Positions 8,095 through 16,960 of a DNA stretch of 41,745 bases are shown here, in pieces. Made by a program: the position numbers and the translations under genes. The stretch's first letter is position 1; the number at the start of each line of letters is the position of its first letter. Source of the DNA: CAYRTV01 sp046483285 (lineage in GTDB: Bacteria > Acidobacteriota > Aminicenantia > Aminicenantales > Aminicenantaceae); assembly GCA_046483285.1 (NCBI GenBank), contig JAWODN010000071.1:1-41745 (forward strand), in the 5' to 3' direction. Below the pieces are notes generated by a model. The model searched no databases. It saw only the letters and a list, made by a program, of their open reading frames with translations, and was not told the origin of the DNA.

Positions 8095-9390
8095 ATGAAG
8101 ATGAAAATCAAAAAAATTTGCCTGTATATCCTGTTGGCCGGCTTATCCGCGGCACAAGTTTGGGGGCAGCAATACCAAAAGAATATTCAGGATTTGAAAG
8201 AACAAGCCCCCAAGGTATTTATCGATTGCGGAATGTGCGATATCGATTACATTCGTACGGAAATCACTTTCGTCAATTATGTGCGCGACCGGAAAGAAGC
8301 CCGGATCCACATTTTAATCACCACCCAGAGCACAGCCGGGGGAGGACAGGAATACACCTTGTCTTTTATCGGCCAGCACGAATTCGACGGGATAAACGAC
8401 TCCCATAAATATTTTACTGAAAAAACCGCTACCCGTGATGAAATCCGGGAGGGATTGGTTGAAGCGCTAAAGATCGGTTTGATGAGTTATGTCGCCAAAA
8501 CCCCCATAGCCTTCCGGATACGCGTTGACTGCACTCCTCTTGAAAAAACGGAAGCTGTGCATGACCGCTGGAACTCTTGGGTTTTTTCCATTTCCGGAAG
8601 CGGGCTTTTTAATGGAGAAGAGTCCTATTCCCAGGGTTCCTGGAGAGGTTCCATATCCGCCGGGCGAATCACGGCGGATTTGAAAATCAATATGTCTTTT
8701 GCCGGATATCAAAGCCGGGATACATTTTCCTTAAATGGCGATACTTTAGAAAGCACATCGGACCGCATGAATTTTTCGGGTTTGTTTGTCAAGAGCTTGG
8801 GGGAACACTGGTCTGCCGGAGCGTATATCCGCGCCGAATCGTCGACTTATGATAATATCGCCGTCTCATTGTCGCCGGCCCCGGCAATAGAGTTTAATCT
8901 GTTCCCTTATTCCCAGTCCACCCGGCGCCAGTTCCGGCTGCTCTACAGAATAGGTATTCAGGCTGTCCGCTACCGCGAAGAAACTATTTTCGCTGAAACC
9001 GCGGAAAATCTTTTCCATGAATCCCTCTCCGCGACTTTAAATCTTCGTGAAAAATGGGGGACCGTCAGCACCACATTATCCGGATCCCATTATTTTCACG
9101 ACTTCAGCAAATACCGGCTCAATTTATTCACTGTGTTGAATCTGCAGCTGGTCAAAGGGCTGAGTTTTAAGGTTTTCGGGGGCGGATCCCGTATCCATGA
9201 CCAGTTGAATTTGCCCCGGGGAGAAGCCAGCTTGGAAGAGATTCTTCTCCGGCGGAAGCAACTGGAAACCAGCTATAATTACTTTTTTTCCATCGGATTC
9301 AGCTATACTTTCGGGTCCATATTCACCAATGTGGTGAATCCCCGTTTCGGCTCCACCGGCTACGGCGGCGTTTCCATTTTTATCCATTAA
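8095..9390 (+). CDS. Secreted protein with DCxxCD motif, outer-membrane-type; first of two tandem paralogs
   Basis: A 431-residue exported protein with a signal peptide (cleavage probably after VWGQ, about residue 25). A conserved N-terminal block, DCGMCDIDYIRTEI followed by FVNYVRDRKEARIHILIT, matches a family of uncharacterised proteins I associate with Bacteroidota and related phyla. The remaining ~300 residues have alternating hydrophobic/polar strands and end with an aromatic-rich strand (GGVSIFIH), as expected for an outer-membrane beta-barrel. A segment SPAPAIEFNLFPYSQSTRRQ is nearly identical in the next gene. The start could be ATG 8095 or ATG 8101; both lie after an AGGCAGGA site. 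It is co-directional with its paralog (11-bp gap from its stop to the chosen start). Function unknown. Confidence 0.7.
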   Translation: MKMKIKKICLYILLAGLSAAQVWGQQYQKNIQDLKEQAPKVFIDCGMCDIDYIRTEITFVNYVRDRKEARIHILITTQSTAGGGQEYTLSFIGQHEFDGINDSHKYFTEKTATRDEIREGLVEALKIGLMSYVAKTPIAFRIRVDCTPLEKTEAVHDRWNSWVFSISGSGLFNGEESYSQGSWRGSISAGRITADLKINMSFAGYQSRDTFSLNGDTLESTSDRMNFSGLFVKSLGEHWSAGAYIRAESSTYDNIAVSLSPAPAIEFNLFPYSQSTRRQFRLLYRIGIQAVRYREETIFAETAENLFHESLSATLNLREKWGTVSTTLSGSHYFHDFSKYRLNLFTVLNLQLVKGLSFKVFGGGSRIHDQLNLPRGEASLEEILLRRKQLETSYNYFFSIGFSYTFGSIFTNVVNPRFGSTGYGGVSIFIH

Positions 9391-9401
9391 AGGATGTGTT
9401 C

Positions 9402-10706
9402 ATGATAATCAATAACAAACATAATCAATATCAAAATATTCTTCTCGTTTTGGCAGCCTTGCTGATATTCCCTCCGGTTTCAGCTGCCGCTCAAGATAAA
9501 GATCCGGAAATGACCAGCCTTGAATTTTTGAATATTTTTTTGGAATGCCCGGATTGTGATGCGGGTTATATCCAGGATAATATCCCTTTTGTCCGTTTGG
9601 TGGATGCCAGCGAAAAGGCCAATATCCTGATACGCATCACCCCCGCCAGAGAAGAGGGCGTGGATGCTTATCAAATCCAATTCACCGGGAACCGGCGTTT
9701 CCAGGGCGACAATGATGTTGTGATTTTCCGCTCCAATCCTGCGGAAACCGGGGAAGAAAAGAAACAGCGGCTGGTCAATATCCTTGAAATGGGCTTGATG
9801 CGTTATGCCGGCAAAACCAGGATCGCAGAGCGTGTCTCGGTTTCGTTCCAGGATGAGGTTGAGCCGACTGCGGTGCGGGATAAATGGGATTTTTGGGTCT
9901 TCAGCCTCAGCACCAATACATTTTTAAATGGAGAGAAGCTGTATAAAAGCAACATGATATTCGGCTCGGTTACGGCCAGCCGGGTAACTCCGGACTTAAA
10001 AGTGAACCTGAGAGCCTCCGCCAATATTAACCGCAGCCGATTCACTTACGATGGACAGACGATTGAAAGCCAATTCGATTCCAAAAGCTTTCAGGGATTA
10101 GTGGTTAAAAGTATAAGCAGCCACTGGTCGGTCGGCGGTTACCTTTCGGCCGGATCTTCCTCCTTCAACAATACGGAATTCAGCTTGTCACCGGCGCCGG
10201 CGGTGGAGTACAACGTATTTCCTTACTCCCAGTCCACCCGGCGCCAGCTCCGTTTTCTTTATCGACTGGGTTTCAAAACCGTTGATTACATTGAAGAAAC
10301 CATTTTTTTCAAAACCCGTGAAAATCTCTGGAACGAATCCCTGACGGTCATTTTCGAGTTGAAACAGAATTGGGGAACCCTGGGCGCTTCGCTTGAAGGC
10401 TCCCATTATTTTCATGACTTCGGCAAAAACCGGCTGAGCTTCAATGGAGATGTCTCCCTGAGACTGCTGAAAGGCTTAAGCCTCAGTCTGAACGGAAGAT
10501 ATTCCCGGATCCGGGACCAACTGTTTCTGGCCCGGGCGGAAGCCACCCTGGAAGAAACGTTACTGCGGATTAAACAGCTTCAAACCGGATACAGCTATTA
10601 TCTTTCCGTTGGACTGAGTTATTCCTTCGGATCCACAAAAAGCAATGTGGTTAATCCGCGTTTTGGAGACGGGGGAGGCGGGGTCAGTATCAGTATCGGA
10701 ATGTGA
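9402..10706 (+). CDS. Secreted outer-membrane-type protein; second tandem paralog
   Basis: A 434-residue protein clearly homologous to its upstream neighbour over the whole length: same signal peptide layout, same length, shared SPAPAVEYNVFPYSQSTRRQ, FHDF and NVVNPRFG. The N-terminal cysteine motif has drifted to ECPDCDAGYIQ, keeping CxxC but losing the FVNYVRDR block (FVRLVDASEKAN here), so the two copies have diverged at the N-terminus more than in the barrel. The start at ATG 9402 is preferred because a TAAAGGA site lies seven bases upstream and overlaps the neighbour's stop codon; a GTG at 9396 is less likely. The signal peptide probably ends near VSAAAQ. The pair may form one operon and possibly one complex. 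Function unknown. Confidence 0.7.
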   Translation: MIINNKHNQYQNILLVLAALLIFPPVSAAAQDKDPEMTSLEFLNIFLECPDCDAGYIQDNIPFVRLVDASEKANILIRITPAREEGVDAYQIQFTGNRRFQGDNDVVIFRSNPAETGEEKKQRLVNILEMGLMRYAGKTRIAERVSVSFQDEVEPTAVRDKWDFWVFSLSTNTFLNGEKLYKSNMIFGSVTASRVTPDLKVNLRASANINRSRFTYDGQTIESQFDSKSFQGLVVKSISSHWSVGGYLSAGSSSFNNTEFSLSPAPAVEYNVFPYSQSTRRQLRFLYRLGFKTVDYIEETIFFKTRENLWNESLTVIFELKQNWGTLGASLEGSHYFHDFGKNRLSFNGDVSLRLLKGLSLSLNGRYSRIRDQLFLARAEATLEETLLRIKQLQTGYSYYLSVGLSYSFGSTKSNVVNPRFGDGGGGVSISIGM

Positions 10707-10863
10707 CATCATATCCTATCCGTAAAGAACGGTGCTCAGGCCGTCTCTACAGGCCGGCTTTTTCCATAGAAGGTCAAGAGGAATGGACTTTTGGCAATTT
10801 ATATATGGGTCAGGTTAAAAAAAGTCGACACATGCCTACTTGATGGCTTATGATGACCTGTTG

Positions 10864-11010
10864 ACCTGAATGATAAGCGGGCCGGAATGGCTCCTGGATG
10901 GAGGGCACAGGGCATGACGCTATGGTCCTTCACCGCGAATGCCCGGCAATAAAGCCGATGCGTTGGGATTCGGTCCCCCCCCGAACCGTTTTTTCATGAA
11001 TAAGTCAGGT
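10864..11010 (+). repeat. Element A, short copy without the AT-rich core
   Basis: The left end ACCTGAATGATAAGCGGGCCGG (10864-10885), the internal arm CACCGCGAATGCCCGGCAAT and the right end TTTTTTCATGAATAAGTCAGG (to about 11009) follow the order of copy 2 (22890-23147). The 119-bp inverted-repeat core is replaced by a short CCGTTTTTT stretch. The right end stops about 25 bp before the start codon of the CocE-type gene, so the element supplies its leader. Confidence 0.6.
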
Positions 11011-11035
11011 TGAGATGAAAAAGGAGAAATTTAAT

Positions 11036-12967
11036 ATGAAATTCAAAAAATATGCGTTAATCCCGGTGGTCTTCGGTCTGTTTTTTATCTTCAGCGGGTT
11101 GGGTCCCCTTGCGGCTGTCCCGGCACAGCCGCAAGAAAACGTCCTGGAGTCGCTCAAGGATGTCGCTGTTATTGAGCAGAAAGTCATGATGCCGATGCGG
11201 GACGGGGTCCGGCTGGCCACCGATATCTACCGGCCCAAAACGGATAAGCCTGTGCCGGTGATTCTGTCAAAAACCCCCTATAATTTCAATCCCTGGAGTG
11301 ACGGCAAATTGAATATCCGCTCTTACCGGACGGCGCTTGATTATGTCAAGCGGGGTTACGCCTATGTGGTCCAGAATGAACGCGGACGGTATTACTCGGA
11401 AGGCAAATGGAGGATTTTAGGCGCACCCACCACGGACGGATACGACGCCATTCAATGGCTGGCCGGACAGCCCTGGTCCAACGGCAAGGTGGGATTGATC
11501 GGATGTTCTTCTTCAGCCGAATGGCAGATGGCGGTGGCGGCCCTGGATCCCCCGGGTCTTGCCGCTGTGGTGCCCCAGGGATTCGGAGCGGGCATCGGAC
11601 ATGTGGGTGAATTTTACGAACAGGGCAACTTCTACCGGGGCGGAGTGCATCAAATGCTGATGACCGCATGGATGTATGACTACGGCTTCATCCAGGCCGC
11701 CGAGCACCGGCCGTCTTTTCCCCCTGACATGACCCGGGAAGAGCGGGTGCGCGTCTCCAAATACTATGACCTGGCGGCTGAAATCCCGGAAGTGGATTGG
11801 TCCGAAGCCCTGTGGCATTTGCCGCTCATGGATATCGTAAAAAAATTGGGAGGACCGGACAGCGTTTATGACCAAATGATCCGGCGCAAGCCCAACGACC
11901 CGGCCTGGTACCAGGGCGGTTTATTTCATGAAGATATGTCGCCGGGCTTCGGTGCGCCTGCCCTGTGGTTCATCTCCTGGTATGATATCTCGATCAGCCC
12001 CAATCTGGCTTTGGTCAATCACGTGACCGCCCACGCCAGGGACCAGGAAGCGGCTGAGAATCAGTTCACGGTCATATCTCCGGTGACCCACTGCGCCTTC
12101 AGACAGCAAGGCGAAAACATCGTTGTGGGTGAGCGCAACATGGGAAATGCCGCCTTCAAGACGGAGGAACTTATCCACGACTGGTTTGATTATTGGCTCC
12201 GGGGAGAGGACAACCGGGTGGTCAAGGACACACCTAAATTCCAGTATTACACCATGGGAATGAATAAATGGCAGTCATCCGGCACCTGGCCGCCTGAAAC
12301 GGCTGAGATGATGACCTTGTATCTCGACAGCGGCGGTGATGCCAACAGTGTGTTCGGCGATGGAAGACTGACGCCGGACCCACCCGGACCTGAGGGTCAT
12401 CCGGATGAATTTGTCTATGACCCTCTTTACCCCGTCCCCCTGCATGGAGGAGGGTTTTGCTGCATTGGAAATGAGTACCGGCCGGGTGCTTTTGACCAAA
12501 GGCAGATTGAAGCCCGGCATGACGTGCTGGTCTACTCCACAGACCCCTTGGAAGAAGGCATTGAATTGACCGGTCCGGTGGAAATAACGCTGTATGTGTC
12601 CTCGGACGCTAAAGATACGGATTTCACGGTCAAATTGGTGGATGTTTATCCCGGCGGAAAGGCTTATAATTTATGCGACACCATCCAGCGCGTGCGGTAC
12701 CGTGAAGGCTATGATAAAGAGGTGTTTATGGAAAAAGGACAAGTCTACAAGGTTCCGGTCAGCTCCATGTCCACCAGCAACTATTTTGCACCGGGGCACC
12801 GTATCCGCATAGAGGTTTCAAGCAGCAACTTTCCCAGATACGCCCGCAATCTCAACACCGGGGGGAATAATTTCGATGAAACGGAACCTGTGACAGCGCA
12901 CAATAAAGTGCATCATTCCGATGCTTATCCTTCTCAGATAAGGATATCGGTTGTTAAAAACAAATGA
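11036..12967 (+). CDS. CocE/NonD-type secreted serine hydrolase (X-Pro dipeptidyl-peptidase family)
   Basis: A 643-residue exported hydrolase of the CocE/NonD family (related to cocaine esterase, glutaryl-7-ACA acylase and S15 peptidases). After a signal peptide (about residues 1-28) comes the entry VMMPMRDGVRLATDIYRP, typical of the family. The alpha/beta-hydrolase nucleophile elbow is GCSSS (Ser158), with the acid in APALWFISWYD and the histidine in ISPVTHCAF. The C-terminal ~200 residues are the jelly-roll domain (LEEGIELTGPVEITLYVSSDA, ANYFAPGHRIRIEVSSSNFP-like stretch). The start at ATG 11036 follows AGGAG by nine bases; the longer frame from 11015 would place that site inside the gene. 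It is followed closely by two M14-type genes on the same strand, suggesting a secreted peptide-degradation cluster. Confidence 0.9.
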   Translation: MKFKKYALIPVVFGLFFIFSGLGPLAAVPAQPQENVLESLKDVAVIEQKVMMPMRDGVRLATDIYRPKTDKPVPVILSKTPYNFNPWSDGKLNIRSYRTALDYVKRGYAYVVQNERGRYYSEGKWRILGAPTTDGYDAIQWLAGQPWSNGKVGLIGCSSSAEWQMAVAALDPPGLAAVVPQGFGAGIGHVGEFYEQGNFYRGGVHQMLMTAWMYDYGFIQAAEHRPSFPPDMTREERVRVSKYYDLAAEIPEVDWSEALWHLPLMDIVKKLGGPDSVYDQMIRRKPNDPAWYQGGLFHEDMSPGFGAPALWFISWYDISISPNLALVNHVTAHARDQEAAENQFTVISPVTHCAFRQQGENIVVGERNMGNAAFKTEELIHDWFDYWLRGEDNRVVKDTPKFQYYTMGMNKWQSSGTWPPETAEMMTLYLDSGGDANSVFGDGRLTPDPPGPEGHPDEFVYDPLYPVPLHGGGFCCIGNEYRPGAFDQRQIEARHDVLVYSTDPLEEGIELTGPVEITLYVSSDAKDTDFTVKLVDVYPGGKAYNLCDTIQRVRYREGYDKEVFMEKGQVYKVPVSSMSTSNYFAPGHRIRIEVSSSNFPRYARNLNTGGNNFDETEPVTAHNKVHHSDAYPSQIRISVVKNK

Positions 12968-12989
12968 ACCGGAATGATGAACGGGCCGG
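12967..12989 (+). repeat. Element A left-end fragment after the CocE gene
   Basis: AACCGGAATGATGAACGGGC and the next three bases recur with one change at 16860-16882, just after the second M14 gene. A degenerate version occurs at 37421-37440 and in the left end of the copy at 10864. It follows the stop codon directly, overlapping its last base. Confidence 0.5.
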
Positions 12990-13083
12990 TTTCACCGCCT
13001 GTGCGGCCGCCCGGTTCCGTCCATCATTCAGCTTAACAATGCAAAAGAACAGAAAACGAAATCATTCAAGAGGGAGAACGACA

Positions 13084-15003
13084 GTGAAAAAATCTCTGAT
13101 CTTTTTTAGTCTTTTAATCTTTGCTTTTTCATTCATAACCGCAAAGGGGGAGGAAGATCCGTCCGCCGGATATCATGACTACCAAACCCTTGTGCACAAA
13201 CTGCAGCAGATCGCGGCTGTCAATCCCGATATCGCCGTATTGAAATCGATTGGAAAATCAGCGGGAAATAAAGACCTGTGGCTGCTTCAGATTTCGGGCC
13301 GGGGAGAAGCCCTGGAAAAACAGGCGCTCCTGGTGGCGGCGAATCTGGAAGGCGACCATGTTGTCGGCAGTGAGATCGCCTTGGGTATCGCCGGCCATCT
13401 GATTGAAAATTACGGAAAGGACGAACGTGTGACAGAAGCAGTGGATAACCGGACTTTCTACATCATCCCCCGCTTGAATCCGGACGGCGCTGAGTTTTTT
13501 TTCTCCGCGCCGCTGATGGAACATCCCGGAAATCTCAATCCCCGGGATGATGATTATGACTGGGAAACGGATGAAGACGGGCCTGAAGATTTGAACGGGG
13601 ACGGGCTGATCACCATGATGCGGGTCAAGGACAAAGACGGAGAATGGATGATCGATGACAACGATCCGCGTCTTATGAAAAAGAAAGAAGACGGGACCCC
13701 TCCCGACCAATTATACAAATTGTATCCCGAAGGCCTGGACAACGACGGGGACGGGCTGTACAGCGAAGACGGCCCGGGAGGGTTTGATATCAACCGGAAT
13801 TTTCCTCATAATTTCGGCTACAAATCGAAGGGATTTAAAGTCTACCCGGCATCAGAAAAAGAAACCCGGGCCCTTATTGATTTTATGACCCGTTATGTCC
13901 CCGAATATGAAACCCAGCCTCATAAAAATATCTGCGGCATTCTGCTCTTTTCCAAATACGACAACCTGGCCGCCGGCGCCGGGATCGAATGCGGCACTTC
14001 GGAGTTTCCGGAAGTTCCGGAAAAATACCAGGCACCCCCCTCCATGGAGGGAAGGACGGCCTTTATGTTCGGCCGCAGGGGCGGAGATGATGACGGCCTT
14101 CAACGCCCGCCTCAGGATCCCCAGCCGAAAAAGACGGATCCCCGGGATGAACACCTCTTCCAAAACATCAGCGATCACTATAAAGACATAACCGGAATCA
14201 AAAGCGCTGAATCCGAAAAGCCCAGCGGCTCGCTCCTGGAGTGGGGTTATTTTCAGTTCGGAGTTCCCTCATTCAGCGCCAGCCTGTGGTCTCTGCGTGA
14301 CGATCAGGACGGAAAACCAAGCGGTAAAAAGAACGCTTCGGCTGAAACCGAAAGCGGAGAAAGCCAGTCTCCGCCTTCCCGTATGGGCGCCCGCTCCGCC
14401 ATGATGCAGCGGATGACGGCCCGGACTCCCGGCGGAGGCCGTCAAAGCAACACCTCAGATGCTGATAAAAAATGGCTGCAGTGGATCGACCAGCAAAACA
14501 ACGGCGAAGGGTTTGTCGATTGGACCCCCTTTGACCATCCCCAGCTGGGGGAAGTGGAAATCGGCGGCTTCCGCCCTTATGTGAAAACCAATCCCCCTGC
14601 TGAAAAAATCCCGGAGTTAACCCGGTCCCATGCCGAATTCACACTCTTCCTGGCTTCTCAATTCGCGGAGATACGGATGACGGAGCCGGAAGTGGAAAAA
14701 TTATCCTCCAGCCTCTTCCGGGTGAAGATCAAACTCCATAATATTGGAAATCTTCCGTATGCCGCAGCCATGGGCATTCGGACCCAAAACATCAATCCCA
14801 TCATGCTTCAGCTCAAGTTCGAAGATGACGCCCAAATGGAGCTTTTCGGAGGCAGCAAAAGAATCGAACTGGCCTCCCTCCCGGCCGGCGGCGAAATGGA
14901 ATACGAATGGCTGATTGTTTCACCGGCCGGAAAAAAGACCGGCTTTTCGCTGTTCGCGAGAAACGGCGGCGGGAGAACCGAAAAAACCGCTGTTCTAAAA
15001 TGA
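13084..15003 (+). CDS. Secreted M14 carboxypeptidase-like protein, probably catalytically dead
   Basis: A 639-residue exported protein of the M14 zinc-carboxypeptidase fold. The start GTG 13084 follows AGGGAG (13071-13076) and begins a clean signal peptide (KKSLIFFSLLIFAFSFITA). Alignment with the next gene is straightforward, but key residues differ: the zinc motif HxxE reads ExxH here (E89, H92 in ANLEGDHVVGSE), the third zinc ligand His is Ser290 (ILLFSKY against VQAFHNS), and the catalytic Glu is Ser400 (FSASLW against FSNELW). The substrate-binding pair survives in FDINRNFP. Two aspartate-rich calcium-type loops (DLNGDGLIT, DNDGDGLYSEDG) are present. A low-complexity insert (about residues 330-460) is rich in P, D, K and S. 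It is probably a pseudo-peptidase partner or binding protein; see the separate finding. Confidence 0.85.
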   Translation: MKKSLIFFSLLIFAFSFITAKGEEDPSAGYHDYQTLVHKLQQIAAVNPDIAVLKSIGKSAGNKDLWLLQISGRGEALEKQALLVAANLEGDHVVGSEIALGIAGHLIENYGKDERVTEAVDNRTFYIIPRLNPDGAEFFFSAPLMEHPGNLNPRDDDYDWETDEDGPEDLNGDGLITMMRVKDKDGEWMIDDNDPRLMKKKEDGTPPDQLYKLYPEGLDNDGDGLYSEDGPGGFDINRNFPHNFGYKSKGFKVYPASEKETRALIDFMTRYVPEYETQPHKNICGILLFSKYDNLAAGAGIECGTSEFPEVPEKYQAPPSMEGRTAFMFGRRGGDDDGLQRPPQDPQPKKTDPRDEHLFQNISDHYKDITGIKSAESEKPSGSLLEWGYFQFGVPSFSASLWSLRDDQDGKPSGKKNASAETESGESQSPPSRMGARSAMMQRMTARTPGGGRQSNTSDADKKWLQWIDQQNNGEGFVDWTPFDHPQLGEVEIGGFRPYVKTNPPAEKIPELTRSHAEFTLFLASQFAEIRMTEPEVEKLSSSLFRVKIKLHNIGNLPYAAAMGIRTQNINPIMLQLKFEDDAQMELFGGSKRIELASLPAGGEMEYEWLIVSPAGKKTGFSLFARNGGGRTEKTAVLK

Positions 15004-15026
15004 ACGGGATAAAGGAGAAAATCATC

Positions 15027-16856
15027 ATGAAAAATCAAAATCATAAAATTCAGGTTCCGGTGTTTCTGCCGCTTCTGGCCATGTTCCTGGGAATCCTTTT
15101 GTCCTCCAATGCCTGGGGCCAGGATTATCTGCCCCGCACTTGGAACACCCGCAAGGTTGATTTAAGTTTCAACCGTTACTATGACTGGGAGGAAATGGAA
15201 GCCGCCCTCAGAAAGCTGGAAGAAGCCTACCCTGAATTCCTCAAGCTCCGGTCCGCCGGAAAAAGCTATCAGGGAAGAGAGCTGTGGTACATGACTATCA
15301 ACAATCCCGGCACGGGAAAAGAAGAAGACAAATGCGCCATGTACATGGACGCCAACATCCACGGCAATGAAGTCCAGGGAGGAGAAGTCGGACTCTATAC
15401 CATCTGGTATCTTATGGAAAACTACCTTTATAATGATTACGTGAAAAAACTGGTGGATGAGCGGGTTTTTTACATTTTCCCTTCAGTCAACCCGGACGGC
15501 CGTGACTTGTGGCTGCATACCGGCGCCAGCGCCCGCAGCGGCCAGGTGCCCATGGATGATGACAATGACGGACTCTATGATGAAGATCCGCCTGAAGATC
15601 TGGATGGAGACGGGGAAATCGGCGCCATGTTTATCAAGGTCAAACCCGGTGAAGGCACCCACCGGCTCAGCGATACCGGAGACCGCCTGGTATCCATTCA
15701 GAAAAACATCCCGGGTAAAGAAGACGAACTGGGCGATTATAAATACGTGGGAAGCGAAGGGATCGACAACGACGGAGACGGCCGCTACAACGAAGACGGC
15801 TACGGAGGCTACGACGCCAACCGGGACTGGCCTTCTTACTGGCAGCCTCATTACATCCAAAGGGGGGCCGGCGGTTATCCTTTTTACTGGCCCGAATCCG
15901 AGGTCATTCGGGATTTTTTGTATGCCCACCCTAATATCGCCGGAGTGCAGGCTTTCCATAATTCCGGCGGCATGATCCTGCGCGGGCCGGGAGCCAACCT
16001 GCACGGCGAACTGCCTAGGGCGGACCTGGCGGTTCTGGATGAAATCGGCGAAAAAGGCGAAAAAATCATCGAAGGATACCGGTATTTCATCATCTGGAAA
16101 GACCTGTATACGGTTTGGGGTGGTTTTATCGATTTCACCTACGATATGCTGGGTATTTACTCCTTTTCCAATGAATTATGGATGTCCCGGGCCGACCTGG
16201 ATGGCGACGGGGAAATCACTGAAGAAGAACGAGAGTTCTTTGAAAAATACATCAACCTGGACAACTCCGCCGTTCCTTTGCACGAGGTGGACCATCCCCA
16301 GCTCGGCAAAGTCATCATCGACCGGGATGTCACTAAACTGAGCGGAAGGGTCCCTCCCTCTTGGCTGCTGGAAGAATTATGTCACCGGAACATGGCGTTC
16401 TGTTTGCTGCATGCCTATGAAATGCCGCTTCCTGTCATCAAAAACGTCAGCGCCGAGAACATCTCGGACGGCCTTTATAAAATCAAAGTCACCCTCTACA
16501 ACGAACGTCTCATGCCCACTATGTCGGCGGCGGCTGTCCAAAACAAAGTTCAGAGGCCGGATATTTTATCTCTCGACGGGAAAATAGACGTTCTGGCGGC
16601 GGGGCAGAAAAAGGGCACCGCCCTTCCGGCCGGAATTCCCGCACGTTACCTGCGTTATTTCCGCAGGGGAGGCATCGGCGACAGCGACGTGACCTTTATC
16701 GACCAGGATGACCCTAAAAACCTGAAGCTGATGAACGGCATCCCCGGAAAGTCCGAAGTGGAATATCATTTCCTTGTGGAAGGCAGCGGGCCTGTCACGG
16801 TCGATCTGGACTGCTGGAAAGGCGGACACCACAGCCGGACTGTAGAGCTGAAATAA
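15027..16856 (+). CDS. Secreted M14-family zinc carboxypeptidase with calcium-type loops
   Basis: A 609-residue secreted metallocarboxypeptidase. The start ATG 15027 has AAAGGAG nine bases upstream; the signal peptide ends near SNAWGQ. The catalytic set is intact: H112-x2-E115 (ANIHGNEVQGGE), third zinc ligand H311 (QAFHNSGG), catalytic E383 (YSFSNELW), and the NR pair in YDANRDWP. Acidic loops (DDDNDGLYDEDPPEDLDGDG, DNDGDGRYNEDGYGG, DLDGDGEIT) resemble EF-hand or thrombospondin type 3 calcium sites and may stabilise the extracellular enzyme. A beta-rich C-terminal domain (about 470-609) follows. It lies 23 bp after the degenerate paralog, with the same layout, so the pair arose by duplication and is probably co-transcribed. 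Confidence 0.92.
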   Translation: MKNQNHKIQVPVFLPLLAMFLGILLSSNAWGQDYLPRTWNTRKVDLSFNRYYDWEEMEAALRKLEEAYPEFLKLRSAGKSYQGRELWYMTINNPGTGKEEDKCAMYMDANIHGNEVQGGEVGLYTIWYLMENYLYNDYVKKLVDERVFYIFPSVNPDGRDLWLHTGASARSGQVPMDDDNDGLYDEDPPEDLDGDGEIGAMFIKVKPGEGTHRLSDTGDRLVSIQKNIPGKEDELGDYKYVGSEGIDNDGDGRYNEDGYGGYDANRDWPSYWQPHYIQRGAGGYPFYWPESEVIRDFLYAHPNIAGVQAFHNSGGMILRGPGANLHGELPRADLAVLDEIGEKGEKIIEGYRYFIIWKDLYTVWGGFIDFTYDMLGIYSFSNELWMSRADLDGDGEITEEEREFFEKYINLDNSAVPLHEVDHPQLGKVIIDRDVTKLSGRVPPSWLLEELCHRNMAFCLLHAYEMPLPVIKNVSAENISDGLYKIKVTLYNERLMPTMSAAAVQNKVQRPDILSLDGKIDVLAAGQKKGTALPAGIPARYLRYFRRGGIGDSDVTFIDQDDPKNLKLMNGIPGKSEVEYHFLVEGSGPVTVDLDCWKGGHHSRTVELK

Positions 16857-16859
16857 TCA

Positions 16860-16882
16860 AACCGGAATGATAAACGGGCCGG
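16860..16882 (+). repeat. Element A left-end fragment after the M14 gene
   Basis: Twenty-three bases (AACCGGAATGATAAACGGGC and the next three) matching 12967-12989 with one change. The following GGCTGCCGCAAAT resembles the GATTGCCGCAGAT continuation at 28709 and the longer element A. Confidence 0.5.
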
Positions 16883-16960
16883 GGCTGCCGCAAATACAAT
16901 GCGCCGAACAAAAAGCCCCGGTCCTTCAGGCAAATAGCCTGCGGGCAAAGCTGGCGGTGG

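Noticed and set aside
10707..10800. Terminator-like hairpin with T-run after the second paralog (AGGCC..GGCCGGCTTTTT)
   Set aside because: The stem is only four to five base pairs with a long loop; too weak to call.
12964..13083. Longer N-terminal extension of the first M14 gene, starting at 12964
   Set aside because: It would overlap the CocE gene and a repeat fragment and hide the signal peptide; the GTG at 13084 has a good ribosome site.
14907..15026. Longer N-terminal extension of the second M14 gene
   Set aside because: It lies inside the preceding gene in another frame; AAAGGAG and the signal peptide support ATG 15027.
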